Positions 44,256-57,040 of a stretch of DNA of 64,000 nucleotides are shown in pieces; position 1 is the stretch's first letter, and each line of letters opens with the position of its first letter. The stretch lies in contig CM057234.1 of NCBI GenBank assembly GCA_029891385.1, positions 21,066,350 through 21,130,349 of the forward strand. The letters are read 5' to 3'. A program made the position numbers and the translations under genes. The stretch comes from Erythroxylum novogranatense (taxonomy: Eukaryota > Streptophyta > Magnoliopsida > Malpighiales > Erythroxylaceae). The notes under the pieces were generated by a model. That model was given only the letters and a program-made list of their open reading frames with translations. It was not told where the DNA came from and ran no database searches.

Positions 44256-45116
44256 TATTATTATCCGTTTATGTATTTATGTATGAAATGCAACATGCCC
44301 AATGTATCACAATTCACATTGCCACTAAAACCCATTTATCAAAGTATACATAATATCATACAGTCACAAATCACCTTTCACAGCCAGTTTACACTTCAAT
44401 GTCAAATTCCCATTTCTTCGGTTCAACATTGCAGTCATAATCAGTCTTCATATAAACACCCTTATTCTCTACAGAATTATCAGTACAGAATTATAAACAA
44501 TTAAAAATTGAGGAACTAACTAGGTTACTCACTTGTACTTCCGAGCTACTGCCTGGAAGTCCCAGCAATATTCATGGAATGTTGTTCCAACGGTGCCTCT
44601 AGAACAGTCAAATGATTTCTCATTACTAAATGCACAATCAGAATAATCCAATGATGCACATGTCGCAATTAACAGAATGTACGATGCATGTTCATAACCT
44701 TCCCGGCGCTAATTCCCAATTTTCACTTTCATTTGCCTCAAAACTGATTTTTCATTCTATAGACGCTATCATATTTAGACAATACCCTTATTCTCAAAGA
44801 AGGCCTCAAAGCCAAAATTACTATTCATTTTATCAATTTCACCCATTATAGACTTCAAAAGCATTTAATATAAGTCATCAGTCTCAAAATGAAGCTCCAA
44901 TAATCATGAAACAACTCTTAGGTTATAATAGCACTCTAAACCCAACTTTCATTCAATAATAAAGATCTTACTAATTTAAATCCAAACTTTCTTTCTTTAT
45001 ACCAATTTTAGAACTCTTTCTCTAGTTCATAACGAATCAAACATCACTTCAATTGGAGGCCTACATCATTAGTTATGTCCGAAATACTAAAGCATAGCAG
45101 TTCAGAAGACAGGAGC

Positions 45117-45227
45117 TCACCGCGACTAATGGTCGCTCGCCGCGGCGACAGGAAGCAGCTCGTCGTGGCGGAAAATTTTTTTGGGGCTCCCCGCGGCGAG
45201 GCTCCTAGAGCACGCCGCGGCCTGTTC
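45117..45227. repeat. GC-rich palindromic block in solo LTR
   Basis: TCACCGCGAC, CGCTCGCCGCGGCGAC, CCCGCGGCGAGG and CACGCCGCGGCC in an AT-rich setting, homologous in place to 16751-16927. Confidence 0.75.
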
Positions 45228-46186
45228 TTCGTCCCCGAACCTCATTTCACATATTCTTTCTCTAAAATCAACCATAACTCACCCAACTACCCCAATCTTT
45301 CCCATTAAACATCATAATTGCATTTTAACTAACAAATAAACAACATAAAACTAACTTACTTACCAATCAAACTTCCAACTCTTCAAAACTCCCAAAAATC
45401 CTCCAACTCTTTACCTTACTCTAAAACCCACGGCCAACACTTAAAACCTCACAAATCTTCATCTTTTCAAACGTTAGGGTTGGTCTTTGCGCAAGAAAAC
45501 AAGCAAGTAAATGGACAAGCTAGAATCTTCTTGAAGAGAGGATCGAAAATCACCAAAGGAAAAAGATGAAGATATACCCTAAGATGGGGGAAATCAATTT
45601 TACAGCAAAAGAGATTTTTGAAGTCTTCCAAGGAAACAATTTAAACTTAAGGCATTTAAAGGGGTTTCTCTTATAACAATAGAATCATACCACTTGTCTT
45701 TTTCCTCACTATACATTTAAATCACTTTCTATTTTCACAAATTTATTTCCAGTCCAATTCGTGTCCAAATTCAATGGCTCGACATATTAATTTCTACAAT
45801 CATATATCTAACTTTCCATGGCCATTGGACAGTTATTCAAGTACTATACAATCAATCAGTCCATCACTCGAGAAATTTTCGATCCGGACATTTTCTCCCA
45901 ATTTTTCAGAAAATTTCTAAGGCTCATTCTAACAATTGAAAATCACTCCTAAGCATTTCCAATTCAATTTGAAACACAATTGTCTCAGAATTCCCAAAAC
46001 ACATCAAATTCACAAATAAATGCCGGGAAATGTCATGAATGCATGTACCTATATGTGCATGTGCAAAATGACTCATTCCTCTATAATTAGAGGCCAACTG
46101 TATGAACAAATCAAAATATGCAATACAAAATCCTAACCCGTCCCAATTTACCAAAATACCCCTCCCATCGGTGATGGGATGTTACA

Positions 46187-46896
46187 ATTAGAAACTTAAG
46201 ACATAAGGGAATAATTGTTTAGAAGAATATTTGGCCTAAATATCTCATTTTCTATATCAAAATGGCCATGCAATATTGATCTAAAAGTATGTTTTAGAGA
46301 GTAGTTGAATGAAGCTTGAATATTGATCATTAGGTCATTAACAATCTTGTACAAGCATGATCGTGACAGAAAGGAATCATCAGGATAGTGTACGATGTGC
46401 ACAAGCACGATCGTGATAGAGAAGAAACCTTAGGGGAGTTGCACGATCGAGCACAAGTATGATCGTGACAAAGTGGAGGTATCGGGTAGTGCACGATCGT
46501 GCACAAGCATGATCATGACAAAGAGGGAACATCAGGTAATGCACGAACATGCATAAGCACAATCATGACAGAGAGGAATCAACAGGAAGTTCAAGGTTGT
46601 GACAGTGAAGATGCAATGCTTTTGATAGTTTTAAACACCCTTCATTCTTTTGACCATAATTTCTTCTCTGGACCTTCGAATGACTTAAATTTTAAACCAT
46701 AAACTCCTCACACTTTTTCCTTACTCTCCACCAAATTTTATGGTCATCTGAATTCACTAGAAAGGATCAGTAAATGTTGATTGAGGAACTTAGGATAATC
46801 AGATTTTACAAGATATGATTTATGGATGATCATAAGATGTGAATTAAGGAAATATCCCTGAGATTGTCATCGAGCATGCATTATACATGTCATTTA
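46187..46896 (+). repeat. Gypsy C 3' LTR, second part, with GCACGATCGTGC array
   Basis: Continues the LTR after the solo LTR. About 46340-46580 holds four to five units of 50-60 bp built on GCACGATCGTGCACAAGCA and GATCGTGACA. The end of the LTR is not clear; I place it before TGTTGGACCCC at 46897. Confidence 0.6.
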
Positions 46897-47149
46897 TGTT
46901 GGACCCCATTTTTGGACCCCATCATTCGGAGTCATAAAACGTTATCTTCGTTACCTTTATTTTTGGAGTCCAACTCTTACTCTTATACCAAACAATGTTG
47001 TGCTTGAGTCCCGTTCCCTATCTCGAGGTGATCGTTCGGGCCCATCGAGTAAGGATCACGTGGGAGGAGGGTCAATAGGATTCAAATAGCAAAGAGAAGT
47101 GGCAGCGTGTATCATGGCAGGTTTGCCACAACGAATACCTGGGGGTAAT
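46897..47149. other. Unassigned LTR-like fragment
   Basis: Starts TGTTGGACCCCATTTTTGGA, an LTR-like edge. No coding signal and no partner in the window. Confidence 0.35.
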
Positions 47150-47783
47150 TGTTGGATCGAAAAAAGAAAACATGCTTTGTTTGGAAAAACGGTAGATTTC
47201 AAAACTTTTAAGAAATCATTAGTTGCAGCGGAAGCAACAAATCCAAATCAACATGCCAATCCATACATGATATGGTATAAGGATAATAAAATATAAACAA
47301 GATCGAGTATTACCGACTCCTTCGCTTCTGACTTTAAATCCTCGCCGCTATATCTCTCCTTCTTCGTGTATCCAAATCCTTTGCCTTTGACTCTTTTCCT
47401 TTAGCAATCTACTTTCTCCTTGTTGTAGTATCCTCAACCAATTAGATTTACCACCTGTTATTCAAGGAAAATTAGGTTAACAAAATCCTTTGGTGGGAAA
47501 GGAGAAGAAATGTTTGGAAGAGATTTTCTTATAAGAAGAAGAAGCAAAATTGAAACTCCTTCAATTGGTATTTTCGATTCTCTCTTTCATGAAAGGAGAG
47601 AAGGTGTAAAGAACATGCAAGAACTATTTCTTGCATACCAATTTTGTATATGCATGGATGGAAGGAGAGAGAGGCATCAAATGCATCACTTCTTTCATTA
47701 ATCACTCATAAAATAGCCAATAAATGAGATTATCTTCATTTATCTTTATGATGGCTATTTGAAAAAACCATAACCTAAAATTC
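47150..47783 (-). repeat. Copia-type LTR fragment (633 bp)
   Basis: Starts TGTTGGATCGAAAAAAG and has GCAGCGGAAGCAACAAATCC at about 47226, the same GCAGCGGAA layout as the ends of the copia 1 and 2 LTRs. It is cut at 47784 by element D. The orientation is an inference from that layout. Confidence 0.5.
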
Positions 47784-50700
47784 TGTAACACCCCACTCCC
47801 GCAAGACCCGAACCTGATATCGTTGGTGATACCCTAGTCCGTGCCCCGCGAGGGTGGCGTACTACATCAGTCGATTAAGACTCAGTATTTATTTTTTTTT
47901 AAAGCCATTGATTCCACGTTAGCGCGGCAAACACAGTAAGTAATTAAAACCCGTGTTCATAATAAACCAGTCTCAGTTATTACAGTCATCCAAGAATAAT
48001 TTACAATCAGTCAATGAGTAAAACATTAAAACCACGATGGGCTCAGTAGAAATACAAAGCATTGTTACACAGTGATTGCGGAACACAATTTGTTAAGACA
48101 CTAATGCAGACACGAACTGATCCCGACCTCTATCCTTCACTTGCCTACAGTAGTCATACTCCCGTGTAAACCGAGGTATTCTTCAAGACCTGAAAAATAT
48201 ATGCAAATTTTCGGTGAGTTTTGCGAACTCAGTGAGAAACCATCATCGATGGTTTTCCCAATTCATGCATCAGTTAACAATCTATAGTAATCAGCGTTTG
48301 AGAATACAATAGTGTACGATCACAAAATACTGATCAATCACAACAATCACGGTAGTCATACGGTTATTGATTCGATGCGTATGCGATGCGATGTGATGCT
48401 TTCAGTTTAGTTCAGTGTTGTGACCGAGCGCTTCTGATGTCGATGGCGATGGGGGTGGATTTCTCCTTCGAGCTCGAGGCTCGATATCGGTATCAATGAG
48501 GGGAGTGGATTTCTCCTCGAGCTCGAGCTCGATATCGATGTCGATGAGGTGTTGCGGTCACAACCGTTATTATCGATTCATGTAGTGATGTATGCGATGC
48601 ATATACCAGTATTCACAGTCATTTACCGATCGATCCACAGAACAATATTCATCACAGTATATACAATGTACAAATAATCCCGTAGGCAATCAAGTCACAG
48701 TAAACACAGTGCATAAGAATCCCCGTAGGGCAATCAAGTCACAGTAAACATATAGATTGAGATGACCAACTAGGTTACTCACATATTACTTCCGAGCTAA
48801 TGCCGGAAGTTTTCGTCCCGTCGGTCGAACGACGCTCCACTTGGGCCTCTATAAGAATCAGAGAAGGTAACTATCACTAACGATTCAATCCGAATGAATT
48901 ACTGATGCACATGTAGGTAAAAATATGCATGCTCATGAATTCTTGGCCCTAATCTCTTTTTTCCATTAGAAAAATCCGTCTAAAAATTAGAAACCTATTG
49001 GCGCTGACGGTGCGCAATTCGGACCTCTATAGGTCCCCAACTAAACAAAACAGTGATTAAAGGCTTCGTTACCCGGGGCCACGTCAATTTTCCGTCTAAA
49101 AATCCCGAATCTCTTAGAAAATGAAATTCAATATTCTATGAATCCGATGCCTCAAGAATCAGGTCAATTGGACGTCGGACGGAAAAGAAATTGACAAAAG
49201 AAACCAAAACTCAACAATTTATATCTATATATATAACCCTTATTTTCCCCCTTTATTTTCTGATTTCTAATCCAACTTCAAACATCAATAACTCATTGCA
49301 CACAATTCAGAACATGACCAACTATATCTCATTGGAAAGATCATAAAACCCTCTACAATTCTCAAGAAGACCATAAAAATCAATTTCACCCCTAAGGGTG
49401 TCAAATATCCCATCAAAGCTACTTCCTACTCAAATCCCATTAAAACAGAATGATACATTGTAAATTCCATAACTCTCTGATTCTTCAGCCATAAATTACC
49501 ACATAAATATGCTCAATAATTTCACAAGATCATCTACAACTTCATGAATAACCCAAAACCAAATTCCATAACTAACTAGGTCAAACAATTCAACAAAGAA
49601 TCAGTCTACTGAAATCAACTAATCTGGACAGTAATTTCCCAAACAGTATATCTCTTAGCACAAATGTCACCAAATTCTCTACCTTATATCCCTGAAAAGA
49701 TAAGATCACAAAATTCAAGTTTCATGAAGAACTCAAACTCTAATTCGATTTCTAACAATTTCAAAACTACTATGCAAGTTACTGCCATGGTCAGCCATTC
49801 ACATTCTAATGTAGGATCAGTTTTTGCAAAATCATAACTCCCAACTCTGACTTCTAAACATTTTATGCCATATCTCATTTTCAAGATCAATGTGTCATCT
49901 AGAACTCTTCAGTACAATTCAAACTCCAATTCAATTCACAAAAATTACTAAAATTGCTTCCAATCCGAAAGCTCACAAAATCGACAATAAGCCTAGGTTT
50001 CTCCAAAGAGCATAAAACCAGTCAATAGTAATCAGTTCATATCTCCCAATATACATGTCAAAAAAATGCAAGATCAGTGGCAATGGAAAGCTAACTCAAT
50101 ATTCTACAACTTTAATGAAGACCATTTTCCCAAATTCCATCTCAATTAATTTAGAAAAATCGTCAAAATAATCAGGTCATAGTGTCGGTTACTGTTCACA
50201 GACCCTAAAGTAGAAACTTTCCATGCAAAATTTCGACCTTCTAGCATTACAATTTAACAACACCTATTTCACACTAGATTGAAGCCAACATCCCAAAGTT
50301 TAATTGGGCACAAACCTCACCTCATTTTCTCACCTACACAATTAGTTATGATCAAAACATTGCAATAGGTCAAAAGTCATTTCCAGCTTCCAACTTCAAC
50401 CTACACTTCCTATCATGCCAAATCAATTTCTACTACCATAAGCATCCCAATTGGACAAGAAATCAGTCCCTAGGTCATGCATACACTCACTAAGCATACC
50501 TACCTCAAGTTGGCAGCCCTAACCTCTTCATTTACATGCAAGATTAGTCATCAATATTCAAGCAAAAACATTAAACTACAACCAATCTCAACCATGTTCT
50601 TTTATTATCCTAACACACCATACATTTATACCCAACAATTCTACCTATAACTTTCATCAAATTAAAGCATCAAGAATCATAATAAAGGCACTAAAAGTCC

Positions 50701-51599
50701 CATTGAATGCATCTACCAACTAAGGCATTAACTTCATAATCCAAGTATCATTAAAGCTTAGCTAAAAATACTTACCAAAACCAAGCTTTCAACTCCTCAC
50801 TTCACCCCACACAAGCACACACGATCGTCTATCTTGGAAGGGGTAGGAGGCTTGAACTTGTTTACATGAAGGGAAACACTTAGGGTGGGAGAAAGGAGAG
50901 CAACTTGCTAGGTGAATGGAAAAAAAATCCAATGAAGAAGAAGAGACCATCGAAGGGAACAATAATGAGTTTTCAAGTGAGCTTTCGAAGGAAACAATAA
51001 TGAGAGGAGAATAAATGAGTTTTCAAGTGCTTCCTTTGTTTCAAACAGCCAAGGAGAAGTCGTAGAAGATAAGTATAAGAAGACAAAGCTCATCAATTAA
51101 GAGGACACTTGGCACTAAAAATGGGAAAAAGACAAAAAGGCTAATTAATCTTCTTTAATTAAAGAACATTAATCCCACTTATGCTTTAAGCCATCTTATA
51201 CTAATGGCTTTTTTTAAAAAACAAAAAATTCCTAAATCATTTACCTCAATTCCCAATGCCATTAGACAGTACTTCTCGGTCCCGAAAAAAAACATAACTC
51301 AGTCAGCCAATTGAAATTTTCCGATCCGGGCAAGTACCTCGAAAAATTCCTAAAAATAGAAAACGATTTATGGCGCACTCAGAATAATTTTCCAAGCTCA
51401 TTAACCACGTTAATCCCACTAAAATGCCGTTTAGGCCTAATTACCGGGAATGTCATGTATGCATGTACAGTAATTTCATGTGCACAAATTTACGGATCAC
51501 CAGTACCAGTATGGATGGACACTACTCATACATCCCAATTAATCTCACCTTATGCCAATTTTACTATTCTACCCTTCCAGTAGGGGGTGGGATGTTACA
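47784..51599 (-). repeat. Element D 3' LTR (3,816 bp)
   Basis: TGTAACACCCCACTCCCG to GGGTGGGATGTTACA. Contains the GGTGAG and AACCATC hairpins (48213-48258), the GAGCTC module (48417-48564), a (TA)n at 49207-49232, and about 180-bp degenerate repeats (starts near 49288, 49469, 49648, 49835, 50037). No coding sequence. Confidence 0.9.
48417..48564. repeat. GTTGTGACC / GGTCACAAC framed hairpin module in D LTR
   Basis: Perfect 9-bp inverted ends around two roughly 57-bp units, each with GTGGATTTCTCC, GAGCTCGAGGCTC-like and GATATCG words. The 5' LTR copy is at about 55778-55930. Confidence 0.8.
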
Positions 51600-54500
51600 A
51601 TTCCCCCCTCCTTATAAAAATTTCGTCCTCGAAATTTTGATTAACGATTCAGCGCAGTTATTAAATGTCCCTACATGTTCTATACACTTTTTTTTCCTCA
51701 ATAATTCATTTTCCCGAAAAGTCACAGTAATCATACTCAGTAAATTATTCAGTCACTTATTTGACTAACTCATTATCACTCAGCACAGTCGACGGACTCT
51801 ACAAGGCTATCAATTGGCGATCGCACTATCTTGACTATCTCACTTGCTATGGCTACCTTTAGTTCCGATGCTATGACTCAGTTCATTATTTCCGAACCTG
51901 TTCACTAATCATCACGTTTATCCATTCAATACCTGTTTCTCACTATACCGTCCAATATCTTTTTCTCCCGATAACATACAGACTAAGTCGTATTCCATGG
52001 AGTACATCTTTTCAAGGTGATACTTACAATAACCTTCTTTATCTAGTCTCTAACGATTCACTTTCCTTTAATACCAACACAGTGACATTTAGATCCATTT
52101 CGCTATAACCAGTGATACTTTACCCAATGCAGTCATACTTTATATCCCATTGACTCTTAGTTCAAATTTAACTCTCCTTAGACAATTCACTGTTCTAAAG
52201 TGTTAACGCACTTTATTCGGATATGTACTTTACTCTAATTCATTTGTCCGATCCGGTTCCACCTCCACTAACCCATTCAGCTTTCCTGAGTCACTTTCCT
52301 TTGTTTCACTCATCACAGTCTCAAATCCATTATGGTTTTTGACTCCCGTTAAACAACATGCAGTGTAGCGATATATCCTCTGAAGAAATCGAACTCTATA
52401 ACATGGTCATAATCTGTGAAACTCAAACCACTTAAGCATTTCTCTGTTGAACATTCACACCTACAAGCAAATCAATAATCACTTCATTCTATACCGTAGT
52501 AACTCAATTTCACTCTTCAGCATATTCTACGAGAATGCTTCGCCGATTATTCAATTTCCTTGCTCACCAATTCCTTTGCTCAATTCATTTTGTCGGTACA
52601 TATACTTTTCCTTGAATCACTCAATCTTTGTTTCCCCGATTTTACTCGAATGTCGGATCGATATAGAAATCATCATTTGACTCTGGAACTTTTAGCCTTT
52701 CTTAACTCTATCTAGCTCCACTATCTACAAACTTCCATGGTCTAGTAACACTTCCTTTTTGCTCTATATTCTACGTGACATTTGGCCTTCTTGAGTGGAA
52801 ACCCCAATATCTGTATTTATTCTGTTCAGTTCAGAATTGTCTGTTCACTATTTGAGACTACAATAGACCTTTATCAGTATAATATTCAGTTGTGTATGTC
52901 GTTCAAACTCCAAACTTTTCTCAAATTTCATGATGTATACCTTATAGGAATCCAAGGTCTCCAAAGCTTTAAACAATTTCGATGATAACACCAATACCAT
53001 TTATCATAGTCAATTTAATTTATCACTGTTCAACACGTTCAAACACATTCCGTCTATCATCATAATCACTATCATTTGCTTACTTCACATCATTCCCTAT
53101 TAGAGTCTTATTAACTTTCCCATACATCACATCATTGTCAGTTTCCCTTTTGAACTTCTTATCTCCATTCATTTACCCTTTTCATTTGTTTTCCTGTCGG
53201 TAACATCGACATGTGCCAATACCTAGTCATCCATATTTGGACTTCCATAAATTCCACTTCGTTTAAGTATTTTACTTCGCAGTTCGAAGGAGATCCATTC
53301 ACTTTTCATTGCAATAGCATCACCTCAAATTAACATTCCATTTATGTCGTTGGATACTTCACATTCCCATACGCACGCAATACATATAACCTCAATCGTA
53401 TGTTTCACTTGTTATGTCTAAATCTCCTCTTGAGGTATGACTTAATTTCACTTTTGATTTCGTCTATACTTCCTTTCTTGCTACCATCATTATACTTCAC
53501 GAAAATCTCATCAGCCAATTAGTATCCTAATTGCTTTTCAATCATTCTTCACTATATCGTCTTATCTCAATCGGAACAATTTTATGCCATAATTTAAAAG
53601 ATCAGAACATTCCTTACACTAAGGTTCCTTTGTGCGATCACATAAACACTTTCTTTCACACTTATTCAAGTAATCTATACCTCAACATTTTATCCGAAAT
53701 CAATTAGTAACCTATATAATTGAGACTTCCATAAAATCCTTTCCGTTTATGTTAATCCTCGAATAAATAGCGATGCCTTAATCATTTCTCATTTCTTCTC
53801 ATAAAGGTACATTCAGTCCTCCATGTCTTACTTTAACCCATTATGAACTTTACACTTATAGCCACTGTACTCATTCACCGATCATCTCCTCTATGATTTC
53901 CATGTATCTATCACATATGTTTCATTAATCACGATCAACGTTACTATCCAATAGATATTCCCAACTTACATGCGACAACTCTTCCTTATATCACTATCAT
54001 TATTTCATTTTTTTACTTATCATTGGACTATATGTCTCATCATTTTATTTCCATATCCGTCACGTGCAAGCTTGACCTTGTAAGGTCATAACGGCTTGAC
54101 TTATACATCTCTCATCTCCTTATTACTACGTATCTCTTTATTTTCCTCAAGCGATCTATGATAAGGTATTCACAGTCTTGATATCGACAAAATCATTGAT
54201 ACAACTCCACTGCATCTCCATCCATTTCTATATTTACCCATCCATTTATCATTTCTGTGTCCAAATCCATATTCAACCCATCCAGAATTCCCCGATATAC
54301 AATCAGTAGAAATTGTCAGTCTGTCTTTTTCCCTTATACTGCTGTCCAAACTCTTAGCACAATATTCACACACCTATTTTAGTCTCAAGCTTATGCACTC
54401 ATATTCATAACCGTTTTACGAGTTCATTTCAATTTATTTGTACACTTTTATCTTCCACTTTTTCTTACTCAACTAGGCACTAGGTACCTTGCTCTTTCAG

Positions 54501-55132
54501 TTCTTTCAGTTATAGGTAGATCGTTACGATACAATATTGACCTTTTTACAATTTTGCAATCTTCATCTACCTATGATATCTCTGATATTGAACACAAATC
54601 GATGAATCAATATCACTGATCGGATCATCTACACTTTGCTCGGTTCAAGATTTCCCGATTCATCGCATCTCGATCGAGCTCTAATTTCTTTGTCATCCTG
54701 GACTTTTAATCTCACTTAGGTCTACTATATGCTTCTCGTAGCTCCAGTGGACTTCCTCCAATTCTAGACATATTCGTTTCCTATCGCCATAATTTTTCCA
54801 TTTTAACTGGAATTACTTGTGATATCACTTCTTTCCTTAATCGATCTAGACCAACTTAGTCATCGTATACCATATTTCGGGTTTATAATCACAGTACCAT
54901 ATATAACGCTCATTATTCGTTTTTCCTTTTTCACTTCTTCTCATTGCCCCTACACATTCATGGGCTCACATTTCCACTATTCTAACACTTAATCATTTAA
55001 CACGTGTTTACACGTAGGATTTCTCCTCGTGCAACACAGACTAGGGATCAGTTACCACGGTCTGCAATGACACGACTCAAATGCATGCACCCTATGTTTC
55101 AGACTGTGCCCAGATACATTACGTACTACTGG
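51600..55132 (-). other. Element D internal region, non-coding
   Basis: 3.5 kb. Only the edges are recognisable: sense CGAGGACGAAATTTTTAT and the PPT at the left, and PBS at the right. The bulk is CT-rich on the plus strand, with no open frame over about 115 codons and no Gag, RT or integrase motif in the frames I could check. Confidence 0.75.
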
Positions 55133-55144
55133 GCTCTGATACCA
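55133..55144 (-). promoter_or_regulatory. Element D primer-binding site (tRNA-iMet)
   Basis: The plus strand reads GCTCTGATACCA, six bases from the 5' LTR start (TGTAACACCCC at 55151). Confidence 0.92.
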
Positions 55145-55150
55145 CCTAAA

Positions 55151-56006
55151 TGTAACACCCCACTCCCGCAAGACCCGAACCTGATATCGTTGGTGATACC
55201 CGAGTCCGTGCCCCGTGAGGGTGGCGTACTACATCAGTCGATTAAGACTCAGTATATATTTTTTTTTTGAAGCCATTGATTCCACGTTAGCGCGGCAAAC
55301 ACAGTAAGTAATTAAAACCCGTGTTCATAATAAACCAGTCTCAGTTATTACAGTCATCCAAGAATAATTTACAATCAGTCAATGAGTAAAACATTAAAAC
55401 CACGATGGGCTCAGTAGAAATACAAAGCATTGTTACACAGTGATTGCGGAACACAATTTGCTAAGACACTAATGCAGACACGAACTGATTCGACCTCTAT
55501 CCTTCACACCTCTCATAGTCATACTCCGTGTCAGCGGGGTATTCTTCAAAACCTGAAAAATATATGCAAATTTTGGGTGAGTTTTGCGAACTCAGTGAGA
55601 AACCATCATCGATGGTTTTCCCAATTCATGCATCAGTTAACAATCTATAGTAATCAGGCGGTTTGATGTACAATAGTATGCGATCACAAAATACAGTCAA
55701 TCACAACAATCACAGTAGTCATACGGTTATTGATTCGATGCGTATGCGATGCATGTGATGCTTTCAGTTTAGTTCGGTGTTGTGGTGGCGCTTTACAATA
55801 ATCGATGGCGATTGGGAGTGGATTTCTCCTTGAGCTCGAGGCTCGATATCGAGATCGATGAGGGGAGTGGATTTCTCCCTTCGAGCTCAAGGCTCGATAT
55901 CAGTATCAGTGAGGTGATGCGGTCACAACCGTTATTATCAGTTCATGTAGTGATGTATGCGATGCATATACCAGTATTCACAGTCATTTACCAGTCAGTC
56001 ACAGGA
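55151..56006 (-). repeat. Element D 5' LTR, truncated
   Basis: Matches 47784-48640 closely, including the hairpins (55575-55630) and the GAGCTC module (55778-55930). It stops at 56006 where a new LTR tip begins. The remaining 3 kb should lie beyond the right edge if the insertions are simple. Confidence 0.85.
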
Positions 56007-56039
56007 TGTTAGGACCCGACCCGTAGACCGAACCCCAAC
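56007..56039 (-). repeat. 33-bp tip of an H-type LTR
   Basis: TGTTAGGACCCGACCCGTAG plus CCGAACCCCAAC closely matches the reverse complement of the end of LTR H (23780-23813). Gypsy E starts right after it, so an H-type element entered D first and gypsy E then entered that element. Confidence 0.6.
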
Positions 56040-56599
56040 TGTTGGATCCCGTTACCGGAATCCAAATCTTGAACCAATGAACATGATACTTGATCATTTG
56101 TCTTGTAGGGTTCATTTAACTTAACCCTAATTGCATATTGATCTCCCTTGTACATCATACTCTTATGACTCTTGTTTAAATTAAGAAAAGAATTTCTTCA
56201 ATCCGAGTTCTATAACTCAAGATATCAACAAAAACTAAAGAAGTTCATACCCGAAACATGCTCTCTTAACTGACCTCCCAATTCTTTTAATACAAACTTT
56301 CTCAATTTTACTCCAAATGATATAAATTTTAATATGGGGACAGATACACGTCTTAGAAAACTAACGGTTCAAGCCTCGTCTCTTTTGGAGGTTGTATGAG
56401 AAAATTATGCCCAAAACAATGGACCTTGCTCACTTCCAAAATCGAAGTGAAACTCTTTTGGCGCGATTTCTATAATTTTTAATCTAGAGGTCTAAATGTG
56501 TTCATTCTTTCACCATATGAAAGTAGACATCTAGATCTACAACTCTTGTGAAGACTACAAAGGCTGATTCTATCTCTTACATTCTGTAGCGTTCACTTT

Positions 56600-57040
56600 T
56601 CTATCATCTGGTTTTCTATCGTCTGGTTTCTATCATCTGGTTTTCTATCAGCTGGTTTTGCTATCATCTGGTTTTTCCTATCAGCTGGTTTTGCTATCAT
56701 CTGGTTTTTTTCTATCAGCTGATTTTTCTATCAGCTGGTTTTTTTCTATCAGCTGTTTTTGCTATTGGTTTTCCTATCATCTGGTTTTCCTATCAGCTGG
56801 TTTTTCGATCAGCTGATTGTTCTATCATCTGGTTTTTTTTTTCTATCAGCTGGTTTTGCTATCATCTGGTTTTTTTTCCTATCAGCTGGTTTTTCGATCA
56901 GCTGGTTTTTCGATCAGCTGATTGTTCTATCATCTGGTTTTTTTCTATCAGCTGTTTTTGCTATCATCTGGTTTTCCTATCATCTGGTTTTCCTATCATC
57001 TGGTTTTCCTATCAGCTGGTTTTTCTATCAGCTGGTTTTT
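56600..57040. repeat. CTATCAGCTGGTTTT array
   Basis: About 25 units of 15-20 bp, mixing TATCAGCTGGTTTT and TATCATCTGGTTTT, with some GATCAGCTGATTG. CAGCTG is a palindrome; CATCTG is a near-palindrome of the same E-box shape (CANNTG). Confidence 0.9.

Larger units (their letters stand above)
43272..46186 (-). repeat. Solo LTR of the D superfamily (2,915 bp), ATTAG target duplication
   Basis: It begins TGTAGCATCCCACTCCCG and ends GGTGATGGGATGTTACA. Perfect flanks ATTAG at 43267-43271 and 46187-46191. It carries the GGTGAG hairpin (43790-43830), the GAGCTC module (44059-44255) and a GC-rich block (45117-45227). The orientation is taken from element D. Confidence 0.93.
47784..56006 (-). mobile_element. 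Element D, LARD-like non-autonomous LTR retrotransposon
   Basis: 3' LTR 47784-51599, PPT 51600-51613 (sense AAGGAGGGGGGAAT), internal region to 55132, PBS 55133-55144 (complement GCTCTGATACCA), 5' LTR from 55151. The two LTR starts are nearly identical for the first 100 bases or more, so it is a young insertion. The internal 3.5 kb contains no gag or pol. The 5' LTR is cut after about 856 bp by another insertion. It keeps all cis signals and would need enzymes from a relative such as gypsy B or C. Confidence 0.85.

Noticed and set aside
47099..47296. 65-codon frame starting MAACIMAGL
   Set aside because: It spans the edge of a copia-type LTR fragment and has no known motif.
51600..55132. Hidden host gene inside element D
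   Set aside because: No frame over about 115 codons, no splice-consistent series of exons and no familiar domain; left as non-coding internal sequence.
55133..55144. tRNA-Met gene fragment
   Set aside because: Only the 12 bases complementary to the tRNA 3' end are present, next to an LTR, so it is a primer-binding site.
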